This document shows, in pieces, positions 17,043 through 25,356 of a stretch of 49,262 bases of DNA (position 1 is the first letter of the stretch; each line of letters begins with the position of its first letter). The notes under the pieces were generated by a model. That model was not told the DNA's origin, searched no databases, and saw only the letters and a list, made by a program, of their open reading frames with translations. A program made the translations under genes and the position numbers. This DNA is from an uncultured Bacillota bacterium (lineage in GTDB: Bacteria > Bacillota > Clostridia > Peptostreptococcales > Anaerovoracaceae), in NCBI GenBank assembly GCA_949287095.1, contig CASEFA010000017.1, forward strand, positions 1-49,262. Reading direction: 5' to 3'.

Positions 17043-20000
17043 ATGAGAAAGAAAATAGGAACGATGTTCCTTATATTCTGCATGTTTATGTGCACGACAG
17101 GCATAGCTATGGCTGTGGAAGTCGATAACGTGACTGAAACTCCGGGTGTGGAAAATAATACGGAAGATTCCACGGAAGTGACCACGGAAACTTCAGATGA
17201 CGTATCGGACAGCGAAGGCGATGACACGGTCGTGGAAACAGAAAATGACGAAACTGTGAAAACAGATTCGGAGACTACGGATGATGCTGACGACGTGACA
17301 GTTGAAACAGAGCCGGAAGAGTCTGTCACCGAAGAACCTTCGGAGACATCAGGGGATGTTCCGAAGCTCATGAGCAGCGTCAAGGCAGCAGATCAGGAGA
17401 GCCTGAAGGCGCCTGCAAAAGCGGCTGCAGATAATTCTCTGGATGTTGTTTATGTGTCCAGCGACGGTGATGATAAGGAAGGCGCCGGAACTGAAGAAAG
17501 TCCGGTTGCTACATTAGGCAAAGCGGTAAGTGTCGTTAAAAGCGGCGGAACGATTCAGCTTTTGACCGATTTAGATGCAGCCAGTCTTACATACATCGAA
17601 GCTAAGACAGTTACCGTTAAGGGCAACGGACATTCTATTACCAGATCCGATGGATTTGCGCAGAAGAACGATTTGGCCCGCGGCGGATATAATCCGGCAA
17701 TAATTGAAGTTGCCAACGGTGCATCGCTGAGATTGGAAAATATTACAATCGATGATGCGTTTAGACAGGAAGCGGATACATATCTGGAACAGCTTACCGG
17801 TGATAGCAATAAGAATAATGAACAGAAAGTTCAGGATGCAATTATAGCCGCATACCATGGCGGGGGCACTATTACACTTGGAAGTGGAACAACTCTGAAG
17901 AACTTCGGAGGAATGTCTGCGGTTCGTGTAGGCGGCCAGGGTGAATCTGACAGCAGCTCCAGTAAGCTGATAATGGAGTCCGGAAGTAAGATTGTAGATG
18001 ATAATCTTGGAAGCCGTAAAGGCGGCGCAGCTGCTATATGGAGCCAGGGCGGCATCGTAGAAATGAAAGCCGGTTCATCGGTTAGTAACATCGATGGACG
18101 TGCCATTTTCCTTGAAGACGGCGGCGTTGCTGACGTATACGGTGCAATAAGCGGTATTACCGCAAACAGTTACATGACCTTCGATCCGGGTAAGGGCAGC
18201 ACCCCGGGCGGCGGCGGTATGAATAACGGATTTGCAGGTGTTGCGGCAGCAATCACAGGCAACTCAACATTTACTTTAGGAGAAGGCGGAACTGTTTCCA
18301 ATATCGTAAGTGATGCAGGCAATGCCTCTGACATAGCGTTTATGCTGGTTGGTTCAAGCCTTATAACAGAAAAAGGTTCTAAGATATCCGATATTAATAC
18401 TATAGGCATTGTCGATAACAATGGCGGAAAAATCAATATCAACGGTACGGTATCCAACTGTACGACAAAAAATGTACTTTTCCGTTTAAGAGGTGCAGCT
18501 GTTACTTTTGTTTTAGGTGAAAGCGGACTCATTGAAAACGTTTCTACCACCGATGCAGGAATAGTGTATCTGAATGGGGGAACTCCTACTGTAGAAATCA
18601 GCGGAACCATTCAGAACGCAGAAGTTGGAAGAACCTCGTGGGCTGTAATATTTATGTCATCAAATGGAGTTAGGGAGCAGGGAACCCTTAAGCTTACATC
18701 CACAGGTAAGATAACTAACATAACGAAAGGATATGCGATTACCGCTCAGGAATCGGCTAAAGTTTCGCTTGATGGTGAAATCAGCAACTGCAGCGGATAT
18801 GCTCTTGAATATAAGACATATAAAACATCATTGGTAGACATAGGCCAGAACGCAAATATATCAAATACCAATGGAATTTATATAACTAAAGGGCAGACTG
18901 CCAATGATACAAATCAGCATGTTGTTTTTGAATCGGGTGCTGCTGTCAGCGATGTGGTAAAAATATCCGCATTTAATATAACACTGAATGACGATTATTC
19001 CACTGTTAAACTGGGAAATGCCAGCGCTGATGCAGCGACTGCCATTAAGGATTCTGTTACTGAGCAGCATTCTGACTGGAAAGTTATCGGTTCCAATGCA
19101 GCATGGATTCAGCCTTCGGAAAGTGAAGTTCATCTTACAGTAGACAGACCTTCTTCCGTAAAGAAGATGGGATTGTTTGCTGCATATGTTCCTCTTAACG
19201 AAGACGGCACTCCTGTCGAAGGAGAAGAGATAGTTCTCAAGGAAATCGATAATAGTGAAACATTGGATATAGAACTTACCGGATTAACTGCCGGACAGTC
19301 TTATGCCCTGATGCTTGTAAATAATGCGGAGTATACACTTACACCGGATGACATTACCATTTATACTGGTGGCGGTCAGGGAGATGAAGCATATGATGGC
19401 GGATTCCCGGCGGTAACACTTGTTAATTCCGTCGATCTGAGTTTTGTAAAGAATCCTGAAACCGGTAAGTATGGTTACGATTTGAAGAGTCTCGAAGTTA
19501 ACGGTAAGGAATATACTGCGACAGCTGAGAAGAGTTTGGTTGAACAGCTTGTAGCTCTTGTTGAGGCTACATATACCTATGAGGACAATACTGTTGCAAC
19601 AGACGATTCCAAACCTGGTGAGTATGCAGTGACGCTTTCCTGGAAAGACGGGCTTAGTGATAAAGACGTACGTGTTAATGGCAATGATGTAAACCTTGGC
19701 GGAGAAGGTACATTAATTGTCCGTCATACTGATGATATCAAAGGGGCTCAGGACGGAACTACAACACATGAATTGTTACAGAGCGAACCAACTGCTCCTG
19801 TAACAGAGCATGCAGAAGCGATTGCGCCTGCTAATTCGGAATTCTATACTAATGACGATACGGATCGCAAAGTAGATGCTTCCGGTATCCAGATTCTCGA
19901 CGATGGTCTGCTCCTGGAGGAAGACGACAACAGACAGGAGCTGATGGAACAGAAAGCGGCTGACTATCTGGGAGAACCAGCTGAAGGTCAGGCTTATCGT

Positions 20001-20873
20001 TATGAGTTCCATTATCTGGATTTGGTAGATGCATTTAATGGAAATGCATGGGTATCTGCTTCTAAAGGAACTACCGTATATCTGCCGTATCCTGAAGGTG
20101 TTACTGCGGACAATGCTGAAGAACTTGGTGTAAAGGTTGTTCACTATAAGGACCTGCACCGTGAATACGGTATATCCGGTCAGGCTGAAGTTGAAGAAGC
20201 AATAGCGGCCAGTGAACTTGAAACTATGGAGGTAGAATTCGATGCCAACGGTATCAAATTCGATGTTCCTCGTGAAGGCTTCTCGCCGTTTGCCATAGTA
20301 TGGCAGACTGAAGCTCACACCATAACGGCGACAGCCGGTGAAGGCGGTACTGTCGATCCTTCCGGTGAAGTAGTGGTGGTTGAAGGCGCAGACAAGACAT
20401 TCACTATCACTCCTGACAATGGATATGAAATAGCTGAAGCCGTTGTCGACGGACAGGCTGTCGATCTTGCAGATGTTGTAAATGAAGACGGTACAGGAAC
20501 TTACACCTTCGAAAAGGTGGACGGAGACCATTCCATCGAAATTACTTTCGAGAAGACCGCTGTAACGCCTGATCCCGGTGAAGATGAACCTGATAACCCG
20601 GCCGATGATCCAAACACACCTTCTGGTGAAGACGAACCTGATAACCCGGCCGATAATCCGAACACACCTTCTGGTGAAGACGAACCTGATAACCCGGCCG
20701 ATAATCCAAACACACCTTCCGGTGGAGATGATCAGCAGGGCAGCTCAGATGCGGGACAGACCGACGACGGTGTAAAGACTGGGGACGAAACCCCTATAAT
20801 GCTGCTGACATTAGTACTGGTGGCTTCCGGAGTCGCATTCGTGGTGCTCCTTAGAAAAAACAAAAGAAGATAG
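17043..20873 (+). CDS. Large secreted, wall-anchored beta-helix surface protein
   Basis: 1276 residues. ATG 17043 is preferred over 17037 because GGAGG is 8 nt away rather than 2. Layout: signal peptide (1-24, ending GIAMA); acidic Thr/Glu/Asp-rich stalk (25-115); right-handed parallel beta-helix region of the pectate-lyase-like type (about 135-680) with repeated G-N-I/V motifs; two or three further beta domains (about 690-1100); an InlB-B-like repeat (about 1095-1180); a 16-residue Pro/Asp/Glu repeat three times; and a C-terminal VKTGD, hydrophobic segment and RKNKRR tail. It resembles an adhesin displayed at the cell surface. No catalytic residues are recognised. Confidence 0.85.
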   Translation: MRKKIGTMFLIFCMFMCTTGIAMAVEVDNVTETPGVENNTEDSTEVTTETSDDVSDSEGDDTVVETENDETVKTDSETTDDADDVTVETEPEESVTEEPSETSGDVPKLMSSVKAADQESLKAPAKAAADNSLDVVYVSSDGDDKEGAGTEESPVATLGKAVSVVKSGGTIQLLTDLDAASLTYIEAKTVTVKGNGHSITRSDGFAQKNDLARGGYNPAIIEVANGASLRLENITIDDAFRQEADTYLEQLTGDSNKNNEQKVQDAIIAAYHGGGTITLGSGTTLKNFGGMSAVRVGGQGESDSSSSKLIMESGSKIVDDNLGSRKGGAAAIWSQGGIVEMKAGSSVSNIDGRAIFLEDGGVADVYGAISGITANSYMTFDPGKGSTPGGGGMNNGFAGVAAAITGNSTFTLGEGGTVSNIVSDAGNASDIAFMLVGSSLITEKGSKISDINTIGIVDNNGGKININGTVSNCTTKNVLFRLRGAAVTFVLGESGLIENVSTTDAGIVYLNGGTPTVEISGTIQNAEVGRTSWAVIFMSSNGVREQGTLKLTSTGKITNITKGYAITAQESAKVSLDGEISNCSGYALEYKTYKTSLVDIGQNANISNTNGIYITKGQTANDTNQHVVFESGAAVSDVVKISAFNITLNDDYSTVKLGNASADAATAIKDSVTEQHSDWKVIGSNAAWIQPSESEVHLTVDRPSSVKKMGLFAAYVPLNEDGTPVEGEEIVLKEIDNSETLDIELTGLTAGQSYALMLVNNAEYTLTPDDITIYTGGGQGDEAYDGGFPAVTLVNSVDLSFVKNPETGKYGYDLKSLEVNGKEYTATAEKSLVEQLVALVEATYTYEDNTVATDDSKPGEYAVTLSWKDGLSDKDVRVNGNDVNLGGEGTLIVRHTDDIKGAQDGTTTHELLQSEPTAPVTEHAEAIAPANSEFYTNDDTDRKVDASGIQILDDGLLLEEDDNRQELMEQKAADYLGEPAEGQAYRYEFHYLDLVDAFNGNAWVSASKGTTVYLPYPEGVTADNAEELGVKVVHYKDLHREYGISGQAEVEEAIAASELETMEVEFDANGIKFDVPREGFSPFAIVWQTEAHTITATAGEGGTVDPSGEVVVVEGADKTFTITPDNGYEIAEAVVDGQAVDLADVVNEDGTGTYTFEKVDGDHSIEITFEKTAVTPDPGEDEPDNPADDPNTPSGEDEPDNPADNPNTPSGEDEPDNPADNPNTPSGGDDQQGSSDAGQTDDGVKTGDETPIMLLTLVLVASGVAFVVLLRKNKRR
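20577..20720 (+). repeat. Three 48-bp tandem repeats in the surface protein stalk
   Basis: Copies start at 20577, 20625 and 20673, each encoding a 16-residue GEDEPDNPADNPNTPS-like unit. Differences are few (for example GATGAT/GATAAT), so copy number may vary between strains. It spans the wall as a disordered spacer. Confidence 0.85.
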
Positions 20874-20911
20874 GAAATGCATCCGGATAGCTGAATCAAT
20901 ATGAATACAGA

Positions 20912-20943
20912 AAAAGGTGACGGCGTTTAGCTGCCGCCTTTTC
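20912..20943 (+). terminator. Terminator of the surface protein gene
   Basis: AAAAGG(t)GACGGC-gttta-GCTGCCGCCTTTT hairpin followed by T-rich sequence, about 40 nt after the stop. Confidence 0.75.
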
Positions 20944-21002
20944 TGCTTTCCGGCGGATTGATGAAACGTAAAATGATATTGAATGCAGCCTACTCTTCCC
21001 TC

Positions 21003-21162
21003 AACAGGAAGTGGAACGGCATTATAAACATCAGCGTAGGCACTGCTTCAGGAAATGATGGACTATGCTCAGGGAATCGAAGCGGATAAACTTCTGAGAG
21101 CAGCTGCGGCAACCCTTGCACTTTACAGGAGAAGACGCAGCAGAAACCAAATTCTAATATGA
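21003..21162 (+). pseudogene. Remnant of a GGDEF (diguanylate cyclase) C-terminus
   Basis: Frame at 21021 reads IINISVGTAS, the conserved SxG strand of GGDEF domains. After a +1 shift near 21053-21058 another frame reads EADKLLRAAAATLALY and then RRRRSRNQI, matching the usual LLxxADxALYxAKxxGRN end. No catalytic GGDEF motif remains. It probably descends from a lost c-di-GMP enzyme gene. Confidence 0.6.
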
Positions 21163-21168
21163 TATCAG

Positions 21169-21205
21169 AAAGCGCCCGGGGCTGAGAAGTCCGGGGCGCT
21201 TTTGC
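21169..21205. terminator. Strong terminator hairpin, possibly bidirectional
   Basis: AAGCGCCC...GGGCGCTT with inner CGGGG/CCGGG pairing and TTTTGCTT after it; it follows the GGDEF remnant and faces the cupin gene end, so it could serve either strand. Confidence 0.8.
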
Positions 21206-21243
21206 TTAAACAGACCTACTGCGATGGCTGCGTAGAAAGCCGG

Positions 21244-21591
21244 CTATTTCAGATGATGTTCCGGAACGACGGCGAAAAACACAAGGTCGCAGTCTCCGTC
21301 GTTTCTGAGGCCGTGAGTCTGCCCTTCGGCGCAGTAAAGACATGCGCCGGCTTTTACCGAAGTCCACTCTTTTCCGTCAAAGGCTGAGCCTGAGCCTTCC
21401 AGCAGGTATATTATCTCGCTGTTTCCCTCGTGGCTGTGAACGCCTACGGACGCTCCCGGAGGCAGGGTAAAAAGCATGATTTTGTTGCTTTTGTCCTCGA
21501 ACTTTCTTATAATGGCGGTTCCGTCTCCGCCCTTGAAATGCTCCGCGTTCGCAGGGGCTGTATTTTTAAAGTCAATTATCATTTCAGACAT
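21244..21591 (-). CDS. Cupin-domain protein
   Basis: 115 residues, a single cupin_2 barrel. The first motif is seen at GVHSHEGNSEIIYLLEGSG (His-x-His...Glu, residues about 50-68) and the second at GQTHGLRNDGD (His, about 90-100). These residues bind a metal, usually Mn or Fe. Small stand-alone cupins may be isomerases, epimerases or sensors; the substrate cannot be told. ATG 21591 has GGGAG upstream. It is divergent from the TetR gene, which may regulate it. Confidence 0.8.
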   Translation of the reverse strand: MSEMIIDFKNTAPANAEHFKGGDGTAIIRKFEDKSNKIMLFTLPPGASVGVHSHEGNSEIIYLLEGSGSAFDGKEWTSVKAGACLYCAEGQTHGLRNDGDCDLVFFAVVPEHHLK

Positions 21592-21742
21592 CGTCTCCCT
21601 TCTCAGATAAGCAATTTCATCTTACAGTAGAAAGCTTAGCACAAATTACGCCGGTCTTCAATGGGCGCGCCTGAAAAGTGATGCTGCGGGATTTTCACCG
21701 GATAAAAAGTATGATAAAATACTGAAGCAGAGGTGATTGCAT

Positions 21743-22324
21743 ATGCCAAAGATTTTTACCGAGGCCGAAAAGGACAGACACAGAGAAGTCCTGTTCGACA
21801 AAGGCTTCAGGCTCATATCGGAAAAAGGATATAAAAACGTCAAGGTTGACCAGCTTGTGGAGCTCATCGAGGCTTCCAAAGGCTATTTCTATACGCTGTT
21901 TGATTCCAAGGAGGAGTACTTTCTCGGAGCCATAGCCTGGCAGATGGAGAGAGAGTACGACCGTCTGAAAGAGGCAAAGGACGCCGGTGCGTCCGATGAG
22001 GAAGTGAGGATTCTGTACAGGGAGATATTCCTGGAATCACGCTTTTCCAACTACATAGATATGATAGAAATAAGGGAGAAGGCGGGAGAAGAGCTCTGGG
22101 AGAGGTTCAGGACCTTTGAACTGAGATTTTTCGAGAAGGTGACGGCGCTTCTGTGCAGAGGAAGAAGGAAACCGGACCCGAAGGTCTTAAGCAACCTTTC
22201 GGCTATGATTTTCCTCTCCTATGGGATGTCATCATACGCGCCGTATCTCTTTAAGGAAAGAAACCGGGAAACGGTGGAAATCCTCCTCGATACGATGCAC
22301 AGGTACGCAATCGGAGAAAAATAG
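21743..22324 (+). CDS. TetR/AcrR-family regulator
   Basis: 193 residues. ATG 21743 has AGAGGTG 7 nt upstream; a TTG six nt earlier is less likely. The N-terminal helix-turn-helix (about residues 12-58: KGFRLISEKGYKNVKVDQLV then SKGYFYTLFDSKEEYF) is typical of TetR. The C-terminal ligand domain is unassigned. It is divergent from the cupin gene and convergent with the dynamin gene. Targets are unknown, probably local. Confidence 0.88.
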   Translation: MPKIFTEAEKDRHREVLFDKGFRLISEKGYKNVKVDQLVELIEASKGYFYTLFDSKEEYFLGAIAWQMEREYDRLKEAKDAGASDEEVRILYREIFLESRFSNYIDMIEIREKAGEELWERFRTFELRFFEKVTALLCRGRRKPDPKVLSNLSAMIFLSYGMSSYAPYLFKERNRETVEILLDTMHRYAIGEK

Positions 22325-22331
22325 AGAAAAA

Positions 22332-22362
22332 AGCGGGCCGGAGGCTAATCCTCCAGTCCGCT
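22332..22362. terminator. Shared terminator between tetR and dynamin-like genes
   Basis: AGCGG-gcc-GGAGG-ctaat-CCTCC-agt-CCGCT stem between convergent genes. It overlaps the last codons of the dynamin-like gene, with T residues on the plus side and A residues (T on the minus strand) on the other. Confidence 0.75.
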
Positions 22363-23586
22363 CTGTATTTTCTTGAGGTTTTTGGCAAGCCGTTTCAGGG
22401 CGCTGGTTTTTCTTACTACCACATAGGCGTTTTCTTCCCGGTAAAGGAGTACCCTGTCAAGAGTGTCCTTAAGGTCTGCGCATATATCATCGACCTGCTT
22501 CATAAATTCTTCTTTCGTCATCATCAGCATGCTCTGGCGAAGCTCGGCGATATCGTATGTGTATTCCATGCCGAACAGCTCGTATACCTTGCCTGAAAGC
22601 AGGAGCTTTATCTCGTTAAGATGTATTTCGAAAATAGCTTCATATCCAGAAGCTTTTTCTTTTATCTCAGAAATATATTCGTTTATTTCGGCAAATCGTC
22701 TGTCGAGCTCTGCATATTCCATATTCATGGCTCTGCCGTAGAAAGTGAGCTGGTTCAGAGCGGAGCTTATCAGCTCTCTCAGCTTCTTTCTGGTGGAAGC
22801 CTCCATGATTTCTCTTATGGATGTGTCGCAGTCGCGGAGAATGGCGTTTTCCAGCTCTTCAAGGCCTGTCCCTTCCCGGGAGCTTACGGGATAGAGCATG
22901 ATTTTATCTGTGTCCATAAGCTCTTTGAGAAGCTTTTCGCAGTATTTCATGTAGGCGTTTAAATCGCTTTCCCCAACTGTATCGATTTTATTTACGGCAA
23001 AATAGAACTTGCCGGCGTATTCCCGGGTGTTATACAGAAAGTCGATTTCTATCTGGTTAATGGGACTGTCCACGGAAAGAAGGAAGATGACAGCGTCGCT
23101 TTCCTTCATGTACTCATAGGCTACTTCGGTGTTGTTTTTGTGGAAGGAGCCCACTCCCGGCGTATCGACATAGGTAAGACCTCTTTTGAGAAAATCCGAA
23201 GGCCACTTTATTACGACTTCGGAAACGCCGAGAACGTTGTCCTCGTTTTCCTGCTCGCTGATATACGTGGAAAGGTCGGAAAAATCGACGTTCTTTACAG
23301 CGCCGTTGAAAAAGTGTACTTCCGCGGATTTTTCTTCTCCGTATATCACCTTTGTCACGGCCGATGTAATCGGAACTATTCCTACCGGCATAATCTCTCC
23401 GCCTAAAACGGCGTTGCTCAGGGTGCTCTTGCCTCTCTTGAACTGACCTATTACTGAAACTGTTATGTCGTCGTTTTCCAGCTTTTCGATGAGGTTTTCA
23501 CAGATTTTCGCCTGCTTTCTGCATACCTCGCTGGCGTTCAGCTGGTCAAAGACTGATCTGGTTATTTTAAGGATATCTTCCGTCAT
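22345..23586 (-). CDS. Dynamin-like GTPase
   Basis: ATG 23586 has GAGAGG 8 nt upstream; the frame extends to 23676 without a ribosome site. 413 residues. GTPase motifs: G1 GQFKRGKST (47-55), a G2 Thr near 73, G3 DTPG (141-144), G4 NKID (199-202). The C-terminal 190 residues are helical stalk with coiled-coil segments. Bacterial dynamin-like proteins remodel or repair membranes and act under envelope stress or phage attack. Only one such gene is here, whereas pairs are common. No membrane segment is seen, so it probably binds the membrane peripherally. Confidence 0.85.
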   Translation of the reverse strand: MTEDILKITRSVFDQLNASEVCRKQAKICENLIEKLENDDITVSVIGQFKRGKSTLSNAVLGGEIMPVGIVPITSAVTKVIYGEEKSAEVHFFNGAVKNVDFSDLSTYISEQENEDNVLGVSEVVIKWPSDFLKRGLTYVDTPGVGSFHKNNTEVAYEYMKESDAVIFLLSVDSPINQIEIDFLYNTREYAGKFYFAVNKIDTVGESDLNAYMKYCEKLLKELMDTDKIMLYPVSSREGTGLEELENAILRDCDTSIREIMEASTRKKLRELISSALNQLTFYGRAMNMEYAELDRRFAEINEYISEIKEKASGYEAIFEIHLNEIKLLLSGKVYELFGMEYTYDIAELRQSMLMMTKEEFMKQVDDICADLKDTLDRVLLYREENAYVVVRKTSALKRLAKNLKKIQSGLED

Positions 23587-23718
23587 TTCTTTTCCTCTCA
23601 AATCTGTATTCTTACCAGGATATTTTACCACATAACCGGGGTTTATAACAGCGGCCGGGGAGAAATCTTTTTTCATTTACACAGCCCCTGTGTTATTATG
23701 TAACTGAGAGGTGGCGCT

Positions 23719-25128
23719 ATGCTTCAGTATTTTGATTCGATACGAAAAATAATAGAAGACAACCCTTCGGCCTATGCCGTCGTGGTTTTCAACAGGGAAG
23801 GCACGGTGGAGTACTGTATGTCCCGCTATGCCGAGCCTCTTTCTCTCGATTCTATAACCAAGTATCTGGTGGGAAAGAGCATCTACGGTCTTTATGAGAA
23901 TCTGAACGAATCCACGAGCTCCGTTATAACGACTCTTCGGACCGGAAAGGTTACGTATAACGAGAATCAGAGGCTTAGACATAAGAACTTCACGCTGATC
24001 ATATCGTCTGTGGTTTACCCGGTATTTGATAAAAATGGCGGAGTTGCAGCAGCAGTGGAGGTCGCCCATAAGTGCGAGTTTGAAACCAGGCCGAAGATTA
24101 CGGAGGAAAGCACGGGATATCCTTATATAGACGGGATTGTAACTGCGAATCCGATAATAAACAACATAAAGGAAAGGCTCCCTGATTTTGCTGAAAGCTC
24201 TGCGCCCGTATTAATATATGGAGAGACAGGAACGGGCAAGCAGCTTATAGCCGAAGCTCTGCACTATTCCGGCTCCAGAAAAACTGCACCTTTTGTCTCC
24301 CAGAACTGCGCCGCGGTTCCGGAATCCCTTATAGAAAGTACATTTTTCGGAACGGAGAAGGGGAGTTTCACCGGTGCGGAGAGCAAAAAAGGCATATTCG
24401 AGCAGGCAGACGGGGGAACGTTGTTTCTCGATGAAATAAATTCGGTGGACGTGCCGTTTCAGGCAAAGCTTCTGAAAGCCATGGAAGAGGGCAAAATACG
24501 CAGGGTGGGAGGAACTGAAGATATTCCGGTAAACGTGCGCATTATATGTGCGTCGAACGAGCACCCTGCAGACCTTATCAGGCAGAAGAAGATGAGGGAG
24601 GATTTCTATTACAGGACCAGTGTTATCTATATAGAACTGCCCCCTCTGAGAGAAAGACCCGGCGATGTAAGCCTTCTTGCGGACAGATTTATTTCCGTAT
24701 TTAATGCCCGATTCGGTAAGAATATTGTCGGGCTGAGTCCTATGGTTTCGGATATATTCCGAAACTGGAACTGGCCGGGTAACGTCAGAGAGCTGAAGAA
24801 CACCATAGAAAGAGCGTTCTTCCTCGAGACCACCCCTTATATAACTCTGGCGTCTGTGCCGACTCTTCTGGAAAGAGTGCAGGCATCGGAAGGCGGCAGC
24901 GGGGAGACTGAACCCGAAGAACGGGGCGGTGGAGAAAGGGCATCGTCCGGAGTGCTGCTCTCAGGCAACCGTGATATTAATCTTCAGGATGAAATGAACC
25001 GTGTTGAAAAGGAGATCATAGAGTACTATATCGCTAACAACAGGTATCTGCGCGACGCTGCCGGAAAGCTGGGGATATCGCCTCAGGCGCTCCATTATAA
25101 GATAAAGAAGCTGAAGATAGAGCTATAA
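23719..25128 (+). CDS. Sigma-54-dependent transcriptional activator (PAS-AAA+-Fis)
   Basis: 469 residues. The N-terminal PAS-like domain (about 1-115) senses an unknown signal. The AAA+ domain has Walker A GETGTGKQ, the sigma-54 contact loop GSFTGA (usual GAFTGA) and Walker B GGTLFLDEI. A Fis-type helix-turn-helix (LRDAAGKLGISPQALHYKIKKL) ends the protein. GAGAGG lies 7 nt before ATG 23719. It resembles RocR/BkdR regulators of amino acid catabolism. A clear -24/-12 promoter follows, ahead of brnQ, so this is the likely target. Confidence 0.9.
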   Translation: MLQYFDSIRKIIEDNPSAYAVVVFNREGTVEYCMSRYAEPLSLDSITKYLVGKSIYGLYENLNESTSSVITTLRTGKVTYNENQRLRHKNFTLIISSVVYPVFDKNGGVAAAVEVAHKCEFETRPKITEESTGYPYIDGIVTANPIINNIKERLPDFAESSAPVLIYGETGTGKQLIAEALHYSGSRKTAPFVSQNCAAVPESLIESTFFGTEKGSFTGAESKKGIFEQADGGTLFLDEINSVDVPFQAKLLKAMEEGKIRRVGGTEDIPVNVRIICASNEHPADLIRQKKMREDFYYRTSVIYIELPPLRERPGDVSLLADRFISVFNARFGKNIVGLSPMVSDIFRNWNWPGNVRELKNTIERAFFLETTPYITLASVPTLLERVQASEGGSGETEPEERGGGERASSGVLLSGNRDINLQDEMNRVEKEIIEYYIANNRYLRDAAGKLGISPQALHYKIKKLKIEL

Positions 25129-25207
25129 ATCTTTACTTAATAAAGATATTTTTATAAAATAAAAAATCTGATATTAAAAATGCGGCCGGGTGCTTGGCTG
25201 CTTTTAC

Positions 25208-25242
25208 GGGAAGTTACGGGTTTTCAACGGACTTCCCTTTTT
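25208..25242. promoter_or_regulatory. 7-bp inverted repeat: terminator of the activator gene or activator-binding site
   Basis: GGGAAGT (25208-25214), 16-nt spacer, ACTTCCC (25231-25237), then TTTTTGC. It lies 14 nt upstream of the -24/-12 promoter. The T-run favours a terminator; the position is also close to where an enhancer could lie. Confidence 0.45.
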
Positions 25243-25250
25243 GCTTCAGA

Positions 25251-25266
25251 TGGTACGCATTTTGCT
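25251..25266 (+). promoter_or_regulatory. Sigma-54 (-24/-12) promoter of brnQ
   Basis: TGGTACGCATTTTGCT matches TGGCAC-N5-TTGCT at all but one fixed position, with GG and GC correctly spaced by ten bases. It lies 90 nt upstream of the brnQ ATG and directly after a sigma-54 activator gene. Confidence 0.8.
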
Positions 25267-25356
25267 GTGTATAACACAAAATTAATTAAATTATTTGTCA
25301 TTATGACACAAAAGGTGATGGTTTTTCGTAAAATCGTCACCGGAAAGGAATCAGAC

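Noticed and set aside
20577-20720. CRISPR-like array
   Set aside because: The three 48-bp units are contiguous, in frame and encode a Pro/Glu stalk; there are no spacers or cas genes.
25180-25356. Long N-terminus of BrnQ
   Set aside because: It covers the sigma-54 promoter and a hairpin and has no ribosome site.
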